Positions 34,867-42,761 of a DNA stretch of 64,000 nt are shown here, piece by piece (the first letter of the stretch is position 1; each line of letters opens with the position of its first letter). Below the pieces are notes generated by a model. The model searched no databases, was not told the DNA's origin, and saw nothing but the letters and a program-made list of their open reading frames with translations. A program made the translations under genes and the position numbers. Source of the stretch: Cellvibrio fontiphilus_A (GTDB lineage Bacteria; Pseudomonadota; Gammaproteobacteria; Pseudomonadales; Cellvibrionaceae); contig NZ_JBHRTF010000004.1 of assembly GCF_042646205.1 (NCBI RefSeq), positions 248,001 to 312,000 on the forward strand. The letters are read 5' to 3'.

Positions 34867-35283
34867 ATGTTGTATCCAGTAGTGATTGAGCCCGGAGATG
34901 AAAACCGCGCATTTGGCGTTGTAGTGCCTGATATCCCCGGCTGCTTTTCAGCTGGTGACACCTTTGAAGAAGCAGTACTGAATGCGCGCGAAGCGATCGA
35001 AGGGCATTTGGAAATTCTCTGCGAAGATGGCTTGGATATCCCGCAGGCAAGTGATGTGCAATCACACTTGAATAATCAAGATTATGCAGGTTGGGTGTGG
35101 GCCTTGGTGGAGGTAGATATCACGCCTTATCTGGGCAAAAGCCAAAAAGTAAATGTGACCCTGCCGGATGTATTAATTAAACGAATCGACGACACAGTCG
35201 CGCGCCAACCAATCTACAAAAGCCGCTCGGGCTTTTTAGCACAAGCAGCGCTTCATGAGTTGGGGCGGTTGAGTTCGGTGTAA
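34867..35283 (+). CDS. hicB: HicB family antitoxin
   Basis: 138-residue antitoxin of HicA. The N-terminal partial RNase-H-like fold (YPVVIEPGDENRAFGVVVPDIPGCFSAGDTFEEAVLNAREAIEGHLE) is the HicB signature. The C-terminal region (KVNVTLPDVLIKRIDDTVAR...SRSGFLAQAALHEL) looks like a ribbon-helix-helix DNA-binding domain, so it probably represses its own promoter. The gap before it (34799-34866) may contain a separate hicB promoter. Confidence 0.92.
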   Translation: MLYPVVIEPGDENRAFGVVVPDIPGCFSAGDTFEEAVLNAREAIEGHLEILCEDGLDIPQASDVQSHLNNQDYAGWVWALVEVDITPYLGKSQKVNVTLPDVLIKRIDDTVARQPIYKSRSGFLAQAALHELGRLSSV

Positions 35284-35393
35284 TAAATGTTTGAAAAGGA
35301 GAGGCAGTAAGATCGGCCAGAATGGCTTGATCGAGGTTGGTGGCAGAAAAGTGCGTGAACGCATTTAGAGAAAATGTTTAAAACAATTAAGAA

Positions 35394-35427
35394 ACCGCCC
35401 GCCTCGCAAGACGCGGGCGTTTTTTTA
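35394..35427 (+). terminator. hicAB terminator, second copy of the 29-bp repeat
   Basis: Same hairpin as after pnp (35396-35424 identical to 34487-34515), followed by eight T. The two copies flank hicAB as direct repeats 909 bases apart. Confidence 0.88.
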
Positions 35428-35456
35428 TTGGCAAATTGTTTTTTGGCTTACAAATA

Positions 35457-35483
35457 AAAATCCCCGCACGTAGCGGGGATTTT
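35457..35483. terminator. chrR terminator (works on both strands)
   Basis: AAAATCCCCGC (35457-35467) pairs with GCGGGGATTTT (35473-35483) around ACGTA. On the reverse strand the T-rich tail ends the sigma/anti-sigma transcript. Confidence 0.82.
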
Positions 35484-35499
35484 CATTTCAGGGTAACTA

Positions 35500-36171
35500 C
35501 TAGTGCCACGCCATAAACGGATTAAAAACGCGTTGCCAACCGGTGAATTTCAGTGGTGCATTGAGTACGGTTAGGCAAATGCAATCTTCATTTTGCAGTG
35601 CGGTGGGGCTGTGATTGTGGCTGGTGTCGCGGGCGATGAAATCGCCTTCGTGGTACACGCCCAGTTCATCGGAAAAGCCACCGCTGAGAACTACGGTGTA
35701 TTCAAAACCTTTGTGGGTGTGGTTGGGAACCTTGGCGCCGGCGTTGATTTTTTGCAGTGCGATCTGGAAGCCTTTAATGCCTAACAAGGATGTTAGATCG
35801 AACTTGCTGATCTCTTTGGTTTGGCGTTGCCAAGGCAATTCCGCCAGCGGTGCGGGTAAATAACGCAGCAGCGGGTTGTGGAAATGTTGGGTGATACGAC
35901 CCGTCTCGGTAGCTTCCATTTTCACCTTGGGAACATGGCTGTGATCGTGCGGTTCAAGCGTTGCCATCAGCGCGTCAAACGCATCGTCTTCGGTGCTGGC
36001 GGGTTTGATAGTTTCCAACAGGGCGCCGCCCAGGTGATTAAAATTTTTCACCAGATCGCGGCACTCGTGGCAAAAGCAGAGATGCACAGATACCGCTAAC
36101 GCTTGGGGAATGCTCAAGCTGCCCGCTGCGTAATTCATTAACGTCATATCATCGGGATGATAGGCACTCAT
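35500..36171 (-). CDS. chrR: ChrR-type zinc-binding cupin anti-sigma factor
   Basis: Anti-sigma factor of the RpoE/ChrR (ECF11) type (223 residues). The N-terminal anti-sigma domain has the zinc motif H-x3-C-x2-C (HLCFCHEC, about 31-38). The C-terminal cupin domain contains HTHKGFEYTVVLSGGFSDE and GDFIARDTSHNH, metal-binding in ChrR. In Rhodobacter sphaeroides ChrR releases sigma-E on singlet-oxygen stress. Translation is coupled to the sigma gene by a four-base overlap. Confidence 0.92.
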   Translation of the reverse strand: MSAYHPDDMTLMNYAAGSLSIPQALAVSVHLCFCHECRDLVKNFNHLGGALLETIKPASTEDDAFDALMATLEPHDHSHVPKVKMEATETGRITQHFHNPLLRYLPAPLAELPWQRQTKEISKFDLTSLLGIKGFQIALQKINAGAKVPNHTHKGFEYTVVLSGGFSDELGVYHEGDFIARDTSHNHSPTALQNEDCICLTVLNAPLKFTGWQRVFNPFMAWH

Positions 36172-36782
36172 ATTTCTTTTGCCTCAAACATAACTCTTAA
36201 TTTTTGCAGTGACAGGCGCAGGCGGCCCTTCACTGTCCCCAAAGGAATTTTTAACTCCTCAGCCACTTCCTCGTGGGTTTTACCTTCGTAATAGACTTTG
36301 CGCAGAGCAATCATTTGTTCCTCTGGCAATTTATCGATGGCGGTTTTTACAAACTTTTCGGTCGATAAATTTTGAATGGAACAGATGGTGGTGTCCTCGG
36401 TGGGGATCTGCCACAAATCTTCGGTTTCTACGACGACTTCATTGCGGGTGCGATTTAACTTACGCAGCATGTCGATGCGCTGGTTGCGGGTGATGGTGAA
36501 GATCCAGGTAGATACCGAGGCGAGTGCCTCTGAATATTTCCCCGCATTGCGCCACACGCTGGTCATTACTTCCTGCACCAGAACTTCTGCGTGCTGACTA
36601 AAACCCTGATTGATCGCATAGGCTTTGATACGTGGTGCAAAGTGTTTATAGATCTCACGAAAGGCCGCTTTGTCATCGTTCTCGGCCACGCGGGCCAGCA
36701 GTGCGCCCCAGTCTTGGGTGTCGTTTGCTGCGCTTGAGTCATTCATCGACTTGGCCTTTGTCGTCGTCATTTGATGTCTCAT
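36168..36782 (-). CDS. rpoE: ECF11-type RNA polymerase sigma factor
   Basis: 204-residue ECF sigma factor with region 2 (about 30-105; YKHFAPRIKAYAINQGFS..., VSTWIFTITRNQRIDMLRK) and region 4 (about 145-198; LPEEQMIALRKVYYEGKTHEEVAEELKIPLGTVKGRLR, the helix-turn-helix). Pairing with chrR and the promoter motif place it in the ECF11 group, which responds to singlet oxygen/photo-oxidative stress. It is not the envelope-stress RpoE of E. coli. ATG at 36782 follows GGTGAG; later in-frame ATGs exist. Confidence 0.92.
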   Translation of the reverse strand: MRHQMTTTKAKSMNDSSAANDTQDWGALLARVAENDDKAAFREIYKHFAPRIKAYAINQGFSQHAEVLVQEVMTSVWRNAGKYSEALASVSTWIFTITRNQRIDMLRKLNRTRNEVVVETEDLWQIPTEDTTICSIQNLSTEKFVKTAIDKLPEEQMIALRKVYYEGKTHEEVAEELKIPLGTVKGRLRLSLQKLRVMFEAKEI

Positions 36783-36821
36783 TATCGCTCACCGGGTAGT
36801 TTTAGATAGTCTCCAGCTGGC

Positions 36822-36850
36822 TTTTACGCGCTGGTTCTGCCTCTGGATCA
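36822..36850 (-). promoter_or_regulatory. ECF11-type promoter of rpoE-chrR
   Basis: On the reverse strand TGATCC (36850-36845), exactly 18 bases, then TAAAA (36826-36822). As I recall it, the Rhodobacter RpoE consensus is TGATCC-N18-TAAGA. Position 40 bases before the sigma gene fits autoregulation. Confidence 0.75.
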
Positions 36851-36939
36851 ACCTTTTTCACTACAAATTAGCTGTTAATTGCGAATTTGTGCCGAAGAGC
36901 GCGATTGCACAATTATTTTTCATTTTTTTTACGCTCTTT

Positions 36940-36968
36940 TGATCTTCCCAAAAAAGTGGGGCGTAAAC
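36940..36968 (+). promoter_or_regulatory. ECF11-type promoter of the DUF4397 lipoprotein gene
   Basis: TGATCT (36940-36945), exactly 18 bases, TAAAC (36964-36968), pointing at the large lipoprotein gene. Same spacing as the divergent rpoE site, one mismatch in the -35 and two in the -10 from the recalled consensus. Confidence 0.65.
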
Positions 36969-37081
36969 CCTACCCGCTGTTACCCAACGAAGTAATGGGT
37001 TTAGCCCTGTGTTTCCGATCCAGACATGCACCTTTACCGGTGCCGATAACATCAAAACGATCAATACCAGAGGTAAGGAAA

Positions 37082-39919
37082 ATGAAATCACTCAGAGGTT
37101 TTTCTACCCTTGCGAAAGGGCTGGGGCTGGCACTGTTCAGTCTGGTGCTCGTCGCATGTGGTGGTGATGACGACAAGAAAAATGTGACTGTCTCAGTGGC
37201 GCCAGCCAATGTGACGGTGAAAGTTGGCATGACACAAAATTTTGTGGCGACGGTTGCAGGCGACAAAAACACCAGGGTGACCTGGTCGGTTGATGAGGCG
37301 AATGGCGGCACTGTGACTTCGGCCGGTATTTACACTGCGCCGGCAACTCCCGGCACTTACCGCGTGACGGCAACCAGTGCGGCGGATACAACCAAAAAAG
37401 CCTCGGCAACGGTCACAGTTGTGCCACTGGACAAAACCACTGTGCGTGTATTCCACGGTTCAGCCGATGCGCCCAAGGTTAATCTCTGGGTGAATGGTGC
37501 AGTGGCGGTATCCGGTTTGGATTACCAACAATCCACCGGTGTACTGGAGCTGGATGAAGGCACCTACAACATCGCTGTTGAAGGTGTAATTCCCGGCGGC
37601 AATGCCACAGTGATCGGCCCTGTGCCGCTAACACTGGCTGGCAATACCGACTATGACGTTATTGCAGTGGGTGCGGTTGCCGACATAGAGCCGTTGGTTC
37701 TGACTGATACCGGCAGCCTGAGTGATGCAAACAAAGTGCGCGTGCGTGTTGCCCACCTGGCCGCTGCAGCGCCCGAAGTTAAGGTGTTTGTTACCGCTCC
37801 CGATGCCGACCTGGCCGGTGCTGCGCCATTAGGCACCTTTGAATTCAAAGAAACACTCGGCCCGGTAGAAGTAGATGCAGGTACCTATCAAATCCGTGTG
37901 ACGCTGGCCGACAACACTGTGGTTTATGACTCTGGCGCCGTTACTCTGGCCGCGGGTAAAGACCTGCTGATCGGTGCAGTGGCCAATGTAGGCACTGGCT
38001 CATCACCCGTCAGTCTCGCTGTTTTGGATGGTAACAATGTTGCCATTATCAACGACAAAAATGCCGGTGCTGATGTGCGTGTAGTGCATGCCTCTGCCGA
38101 TGCACCAGCAGTAGATGTCACCGCTAACGATGGCGCTACTCCTGCAATCGCCAACCTGGCTTTCCCTGAAGCAACTGGTTATTTGAACCTGCCAGCGGCG
38201 ACCTACAACTTCAAAGTCACTCCTAACGCTGCGACTGAGCCAGTAGTGATTGATGCTGACGTGCCTCTGGCAAACGGCAGTGCTTACAGCATTCTGGCAG
38301 TGGGTGCTCTGGCTAACATCGAGCCTTTGGTGTTGACCGACAACAACCGCTCAGTGGCTACCGAAGCCAAAGTGCGTTTGGTGCACGGTTCTACCCTGGC
38401 CGGTAATGTGGACATTTATGTAGTTGCTCCTGGCGCAGGCATAGCTAACGCAATGCCCGCCTTCAGCAATGTGCCCTTCAAGGCCAGCACTGGCTACGTG
38501 AGCCTGGCGCAGGGTGATTACGATGTGATCATCGCCCCGACCGGCACCAAGGCCGAAGCTATTAAAGCCCCGGTGAGCCTGGAAAACGGTGGTGTTTACA
38601 CTGCTATCGCCCGTGACGGTGCCGGCCTGACTGCTGCGCTGGGCGTAATTGGTTTGGATGGCTTGGCGCCAAACAAAACCCATGTACGTGTGATTCATGC
38701 GTCTGCTGATGCACCCAAGGTAAATCTCTGGGTTGATGGTGGCGAAGTAGCTTCTGGTTTGGATTATCAAAAAACCACTGGTTATCTGGAGTTGGACGCT
38801 GGCACCCACAATATTGCTGTGGAAGGTGTGATCCCCGGCGGTAATGCGACTGTGATCGGCCCTGTGGATTTGACCTTTGATGCCAATACCCGTTACGACG
38901 TACTGGCGGTTAACAGCGTTGCCGATATCGAGCCGCTGCTGTTGAGCGACATGGGCAAACTGGCCAACGGCAACAATGTGCGTGTACGTGTTGCGCACCT
39001 GGCTGCCGCTGCGCCTGAAGTGCGTGTACATGTGACTGCACCGGGCGCCACTTTGAGCGACGCTACCGTTTTGGGCAGCTTTGAGTTCAAAGAAACCCTC
39101 GGCCCGGTAGAAGTGCCTGCAGGTACTTATCAAATCCGTGTAACCCTGCCCGACAACACAGTAGTGTTTGACTCAGGTTCTGTTGCACTCACCAGTGGTA
39201 AAGACCTGTTGATTGGCGCTGTGCCCAATGTAGGCACTGGTTCAGCACCCATCCAACTGATTGTGGTTGATGGCGCTAACGTGGCAGTGTTGAGTGATGT
39301 GAATGCCGGTGCCAACCTGCGCGTGGTACACGCTTCTGCCGACGCTCCGGCAGTTGATGTGCTGGCTAACAACGGTGCAACACCTGCTGTGGCTAACCTG
39401 GCGTTCCCGGCGTTTACCAACTACCTGAACCTGCCTGCCGCCACTTACAACTTCAAAGTGGTTCCTACTGGCGTGACTAGTCCCGTTGTGATTAATGCAG
39501 ACGTGCCACTGGCTAACAGCACTGAATACACCCTGCTGGCGGTAGGTGCATTGGCTGACATAGAGCCGCTGTTGCTGACTGACAACAACCGCAAAGTGGC
39601 GACCGAAGCTAAAGTGCGTTTGGTACATGCCTCCACCTTGGCGGGCAACGTGGATATCTATGTGGTCGCTGCAGGCGCCTCTATTGCCAATGTTGCTCCG
39701 GCGTTTAGCAATGTGCCCTTCAAAGCAGACACCGGTTATGTATCGCTGGCGGCGGGTGATTACGATGTGATTGTTGCGCCCACTGGTACCAAGACCGAAG
39801 CCATCAAAGCCAGCCTGACCTTTGCCAACGGCATGGTATACACCGCTGTTGCCCGCGATGGTGCTGGTTTGACTGCGCCCCTGTCTGTAATCGGCCTGGA
39901 TGCGTTAGCGCCGCAATAA
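37082..39919 (+). CDS. Large lipoprotein with Ig-like domain and eight DUF4397 repeats
   Basis: 945-residue predicted surface lipoprotein. Signal peptide with lipobox VLVAC (Cys26) is followed by GGDDDKK, a Big2-like Ig domain (about 35-112), then eight DUF4397 units starting near 119, 217, 330, 427, 533, 631, 744 and 842. They carry the pattern VRVxHxSADAPxVDV or a variant. Units 1-4 and 5-8 are a tandem duplication of 414 residues (1242 bases). DUF4397 domains are found in secreted proteins with no established activity. Start at 37082 gives the lipoprotein signal after AGGTAAGGAA; the frame is open further upstream. It is divergent from rpoE-chrR with a matching ECF promoter. Confidence 0.85.
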   Translation: MKSLRGFSTLAKGLGLALFSLVLVACGGDDDKKNVTVSVAPANVTVKVGMTQNFVATVAGDKNTRVTWSVDEANGGTVTSAGIYTAPATPGTYRVTATSAADTTKKASATVTVVPLDKTTVRVFHGSADAPKVNLWVNGAVAVSGLDYQQSTGVLELDEGTYNIAVEGVIPGGNATVIGPVPLTLAGNTDYDVIAVGAVADIEPLVLTDTGSLSDANKVRVRVAHLAAAAPEVKVFVTAPDADLAGAAPLGTFEFKETLGPVEVDAGTYQIRVTLADNTVVYDSGAVTLAAGKDLLIGAVANVGTGSSPVSLAVLDGNNVAIINDKNAGADVRVVHASADAPAVDVTANDGATPAIANLAFPEATGYLNLPAATYNFKVTPNAATEPVVIDADVPLANGSAYSILAVGALANIEPLVLTDNNRSVATEAKVRLVHGSTLAGNVDIYVVAPGAGIANAMPAFSNVPFKASTGYVSLAQGDYDVIIAPTGTKAEAIKAPVSLENGGVYTAIARDGAGLTAALGVIGLDGLAPNKTHVRVIHASADAPKVNLWVDGGEVASGLDYQKTTGYLELDAGTHNIAVEGVIPGGNATVIGPVDLTFDANTRYDVLAVNSVADIEPLLLSDMGKLANGNNVRVRVAHLAAAAPEVRVHVTAPGATLSDATVLGSFEFKETLGPVEVPAGTYQIRVTLPDNTVVFDSGSVALTSGKDLLIGAVPNVGTGSAPIQLIVVDGANVAVLSDVNAGANLRVVHASADAPAVDVLANNGATPAVANLAFPAFTNYLNLPAATYNFKVVPTGVTSPVVINADVPLANSTEYTLLAVGALADIEPLLLTDNNRKVATEAKVRLVHASTLAGNVDIYVVAAGASIANVAPAFSNVPFKADTGYVSLAAGDYDVIVAPTGTKTEAIKASLTFANGMVYTAVARDGAGLTAPLSVIGLDALAPQ

Positions 39920-39947
39920 GTTAGCGCTGAGTGTTCCATCCAGTAAC

Positions 39948-39973
39948 GCCCGGGCTTGCCCGGGCTTTTTTTT
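39948..39973 (+). terminator. Terminator after the DUF4397 gene
   Basis: GCCCGGG (39948-39954) pairs with CCCGGGC (39959-39965) around CTTG, followed by T8. Confidence 0.92.
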
Positions 39974-40021
39974 GCGTCAGAAAATATAAATTTATCACTC
40001 CAGGCTTGTGATGGTGCGGAT

Positions 40022-40045
40022 TGTGTATTAGTGTAGTGATACACA
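40022..40045. promoter_or_regulatory. Candidate operator of the GntR/YtrA-type regulator
   Basis: TGTGTAT (40022-40028) and ATACACA (40039-40045) form a perfect inverted repeat around 10 bases containing AGTGTAGTG. It lies 45 bases before the first gene of an ABC operon that ends in a YtrA-like regulator. GTGTAT/ATACAC-type palindromes are typical of this subfamily. Confidence 0.65.
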
Positions 40046-40089
40046 TGATTTATGGATCAACAATAAGCACATTGCTCAAGGAGATGTTT

Positions 40090-40965
40090 ATGTCCGCCTG
40101 CGTATCGCTAAACAATCTACAGCGCCAATTTTCTCGCGTTACTGTTCTAAAGGGTATTAATGCACGGGTATTTCCGGGGCAGGTGATTGCTTTGCTCGGT
40201 AAAAACGGCGCCGGTAAAACCACCTTGCTGGAAACGATTTTGGGGTTTGGTTTTCCCTCGGGTGGCGAAGCAACCTTGTGGCAAGTTAAGGCGACCGATA
40301 TCAGCGGCGAACTAAAACAGCGTATTGGTTTTGTACCCCAGCAGGATGAATTATTGCCGAGCTTGACGGGTAATGATCACCTGAAATTATTCAAAAGTTT
40401 TCGCGCGCACTGGAACCAACCGCTGGTGGATAAATTAATCGCGGAATGGTTAATTCCCATGAATATGCACACGGGCAAAATGTCCGTTGGCCAGCGGCAA
40501 AAATTATCTATTTTGTTGGCGCTCGCCCATGAGCCGGAATTATTAATTTTGGACGAGCCCGTTGCCAGCCTTGACCCCATCGCCCGCCGCCAGTTTTTGC
40601 AACAGCTGGTGGATATTGCCGCCGATGAAAATCGCGCAGTCATTTTCTCCACGCATATTGTGAGCGATGTGGAGCGCGTGGCCAATCAGGTGTGGATGCT
40701 GCGCGATGGCGATTTGGTTTATCAAGGCGGATTGGATGAACTTAAAGAAAGTTTTGTGCGTGTCACCTTAACGTTTGATCAGCCCGTTAACCCAAAAATT
40801 AACTGGCCGCAGGTCATCAAACAAAAAAAGAGCGGCAATCAAATCCAGCTGACTGTTGAACACTGGCAACCAGAAATGGAGCAGCAACTTGCACAGGAAT
40901 TTTCTGCGCAGGTGAGGGTGGAGTATTTGGGGTTGGAAGATATTTTTCTGGAGATGAATCCATGA
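40090..40965 (+). CDS. ABC transporter ATP-binding protein (YtrB type)
   Basis: 291-residue ATPase with Walker A GKNGAGKTT (about 41-49), Q-loop FVPQQDE, signature MSVGQRQKLS (variant of LSGGQ), Walker B LLILDEPVASLDP and H-loop STHI. Upstream in-frame starts exist, but ATG at 40090 stands seven bases after AGGAG. The C-terminal 80 residues form an accessory domain. Stop overlaps the permease by four bases. Operon order ATPase-permease-GntR resembles ytr-like envelope-stress loci; substrate unknown. Confidence 0.88.
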   Translation: MSACVSLNNLQRQFSRVTVLKGINARVFPGQVIALLGKNGAGKTTLLETILGFGFPSGGEATLWQVKATDISGELKQRIGFVPQQDELLPSLTGNDHLKLFKSFRAHWNQPLVDKLIAEWLIPMNMHTGKMSVGQRQKLSILLALAHEPELLILDEPVASLDPIARRQFLQQLVDIAADENRAVIFSTHIVSDVERVANQVWMLRDGDLVYQGGLDELKESFVRVTLTFDQPVNPKINWPQVIKQKKSGNQIQLTVEHWQPEMEQQLAQEFSAQVRVEYLGLEDIFLEMNP

Positions 40966-42335
40966 ATATCCAACCCCTACTCAACCAATATTGGCGCTTG
41001 ATGTTGGTGATGCTGCTGCCGGCGCGCTATGTAAAGTGGCTCGGTATTTTAACCCTTGCGGTGTTAACGCCCGGGATAGTGCTGTATTTTTTTGATATTT
41101 CATTTGTGCTTTATATAGGTTCCGCATTAACCCTTCTGTTGCTGATGATGGTAGGGATGTTGGTGCCGGGGCAAATACTTGCGCTCCGCAGCAGTAAACA
41201 ATTCCAATGTCTGGCAGATCTGCGCCATCATCTTTTTCTTATTGCCTTTTGCTTTTGGATGTTGGCTGCATTGATTCTGACCCTGACTATGAGCTTTTTT
41301 GAACCCAAAGGCTTTGTATTTCATTCGGTGTTTGCCCTGGCGTTTATGGCAATGAGCTGTGTGGCATTACTCTTTGCTGTAGTAGGTTCTTATATGCAAG
41401 CCGCGCAGGGTTTTGTGCCGTTGTTTGTGTGGATTTTATTTTTCTCCGCAAAAAGTGCGAATTTATTTGCTGAAGAAAATGCTGGAATCTATTGGGCAGT
41501 CAGCGCGTTATTGTGGCTGGTAATGTTTATTTGGTGGTTTCGCTGGCAGCCACAAAAATATTTGGTGAATTTTTTGACCCTGCCCGCAGCAGAAATGCAG
41601 CGGCTGCAAATGACTAATACCCAGGCGCTAGCGGCAGCCTTTTCGGCGGTGCCTAAAACCCTTGCCGGCAGCTTATTAGTAGGCGCGTCAGACGGCACTC
41701 AAGCCTGGTGCAAGCGTGAGCTGGGGCAGCTGGTATTTTTTGTGCTTATGCTCGCGTTTGTGTTTTATTGGGTAAAAAAAATACCGCCCGCAGCAGCGGG
41801 GATTATGCTGAGTATTTATCTGTTTATTTTTATCTGTATTCGCGGCAGCGTTATCTTTCAGTACATTTTCCGCAATTTGTATCGCCTATGGATGAATAGC
41901 TCCTACTCCAGAGCGGCACTTCTCACTTATATCGAACAGCAATATATCCTGTTATTAATCGCATCCTTATTGCCTGCCTTCCTCGTTGTTGGTTTGATAA
42001 ACCATTATTATTTGAATGATGTGTTAAGCCTGTTCCACCTTGCTTATTTATCGCTGATTGGTTTGTTAATCTGCGGCATGTCGTTTTACCTGGGGCTATT
42101 TATCTACCTCAAGACTGCTGCCAGTTTTCTCTGGCTCAATTGGGTAACTCCAATAGTAAACATCGCGCTAATTGGCCTTATGGTTTATTTCAATATCCTG
42201 TTTGGGGCTGACCCGAGCGTTGAGCACCGGGATTATCTGGCCTTTTCTGCCGGGTTATTCATATTGGTTTTAGTGGGGCGTACCTGGGTTAAATCCCAGT
42301 GGCATAGCATTAATTTTTTCAGGGTGAAAAATTAA
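40962..42335 (+). CDS. ABC transporter membrane protein
   Basis: 457-residue integral membrane protein with about twelve hydrophobic segments spread over the whole length and no soluble domain of note. It is the partner of the preceding ATPase by position and four-base overlap, and its stop overlaps the regulator gene by one base (TAATG). I do not recognise the exact permease family. Confidence 0.78.
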   Translation: MNIQPLLNQYWRLMLVMLLPARYVKWLGILTLAVLTPGIVLYFFDISFVLYIGSALTLLLLMMVGMLVPGQILALRSSKQFQCLADLRHHLFLIAFCFWMLAALILTLTMSFFEPKGFVFHSVFALAFMAMSCVALLFAVVGSYMQAAQGFVPLFVWILFFSAKSANLFAEENAGIYWAVSALLWLVMFIWWFRWQPQKYLVNFLTLPAAEMQRLQMTNTQALAAAFSAVPKTLAGSLLVGASDGTQAWCKRELGQLVFFVLMLAFVFYWVKKIPPAAAGIMLSIYLFIFICIRGSVIFQYIFRNLYRLWMNSSYSRAALLTYIEQQYILLLIASLLPAFLVVGLINHYYLNDVLSLFHLAYLSLIGLLICGMSFYLGLFIYLKTAASFLWLNWVTPIVNIALIGLMVYFNILFGADPSVEHRDYLAFSAGLFILVLVGRTWVKSQWHSINFFRVKN

Positions 42336-42712
42336 TGTTCACGCTTAATCCCCAATCCGGAATTCCTATTTATCGCCAACTCGCCGAACAAATTCGCCGT
42401 ATGGTGGCCGGTGGCCAATTAAAAGAGGGCGATGAATTGCCCTCGGTGCGCGAGCTGGCGCTGGAGCATGCGGTAAACCCCATGACTATTTCCAAAGCCT
42501 ATAGTTTGTTGGAAGTGGAGGGCATCTTGGTGCGTCAGCGCGGTAAGCCCATGCAAGTGGCGGCGCAACAAAAATCGGCGCACAACGAACAGCAGCGGCT
42601 TGCGCATTTGCAGCCGCAACTGGAGCAATTGGTGCTCGCGGCGCGGCAATTGGAAATACCCGATAAATTGCTGCTCGCCAGTTTGCGAGATTTATTGGCG
42701 GAAAATAATTAA
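42335..42712 (+). CDS. GntR family transcriptional regulator, YtrA subfamily
   Basis: 125-residue repressor-type protein. Winged helix GntR domain (IPIYRQLAEQIRRMVAGGQLKEGDELPSVRELALEHAVNPMTISKAYSLLEVEGILVRQRG, about 10-70) is followed by a short helical dimerisation region (about 80-125), the layout of YtrA. It likely binds the TGTGTAT/ATACACA palindrome upstream of the operon and represses it. Confidence 0.92.
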   Translation: MFTLNPQSGIPIYRQLAEQIRRMVAGGQLKEGDELPSVRELALEHAVNPMTISKAYSLLEVEGILVRQRGKPMQVAAQQKSAHNEQQRLAHLQPQLEQLVLAARQLEIPDKLLLASLRDLLAENN

Positions 42713-42761
42713 TGCCCAAGCCAAATTTTTCTTTTTTATTAATCCCCAAAGGAATTAACGG

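Larger units (their letters stand above)
35284..35499. other. Non-coding region between hicB and chrR
   Basis: It contains the second copy of the pnp terminator (35394-35427) and a chrR terminator (35457-35483). The rest is A-rich with no gene visible. Confidence 0.6.

Noticed and set aside
38351..39133. 260-codon reverse frame inside the DUF4397 gene
   Set aside because: It arises from the repetitive forward coding sequence and has low-complexity, unlikely protein composition.
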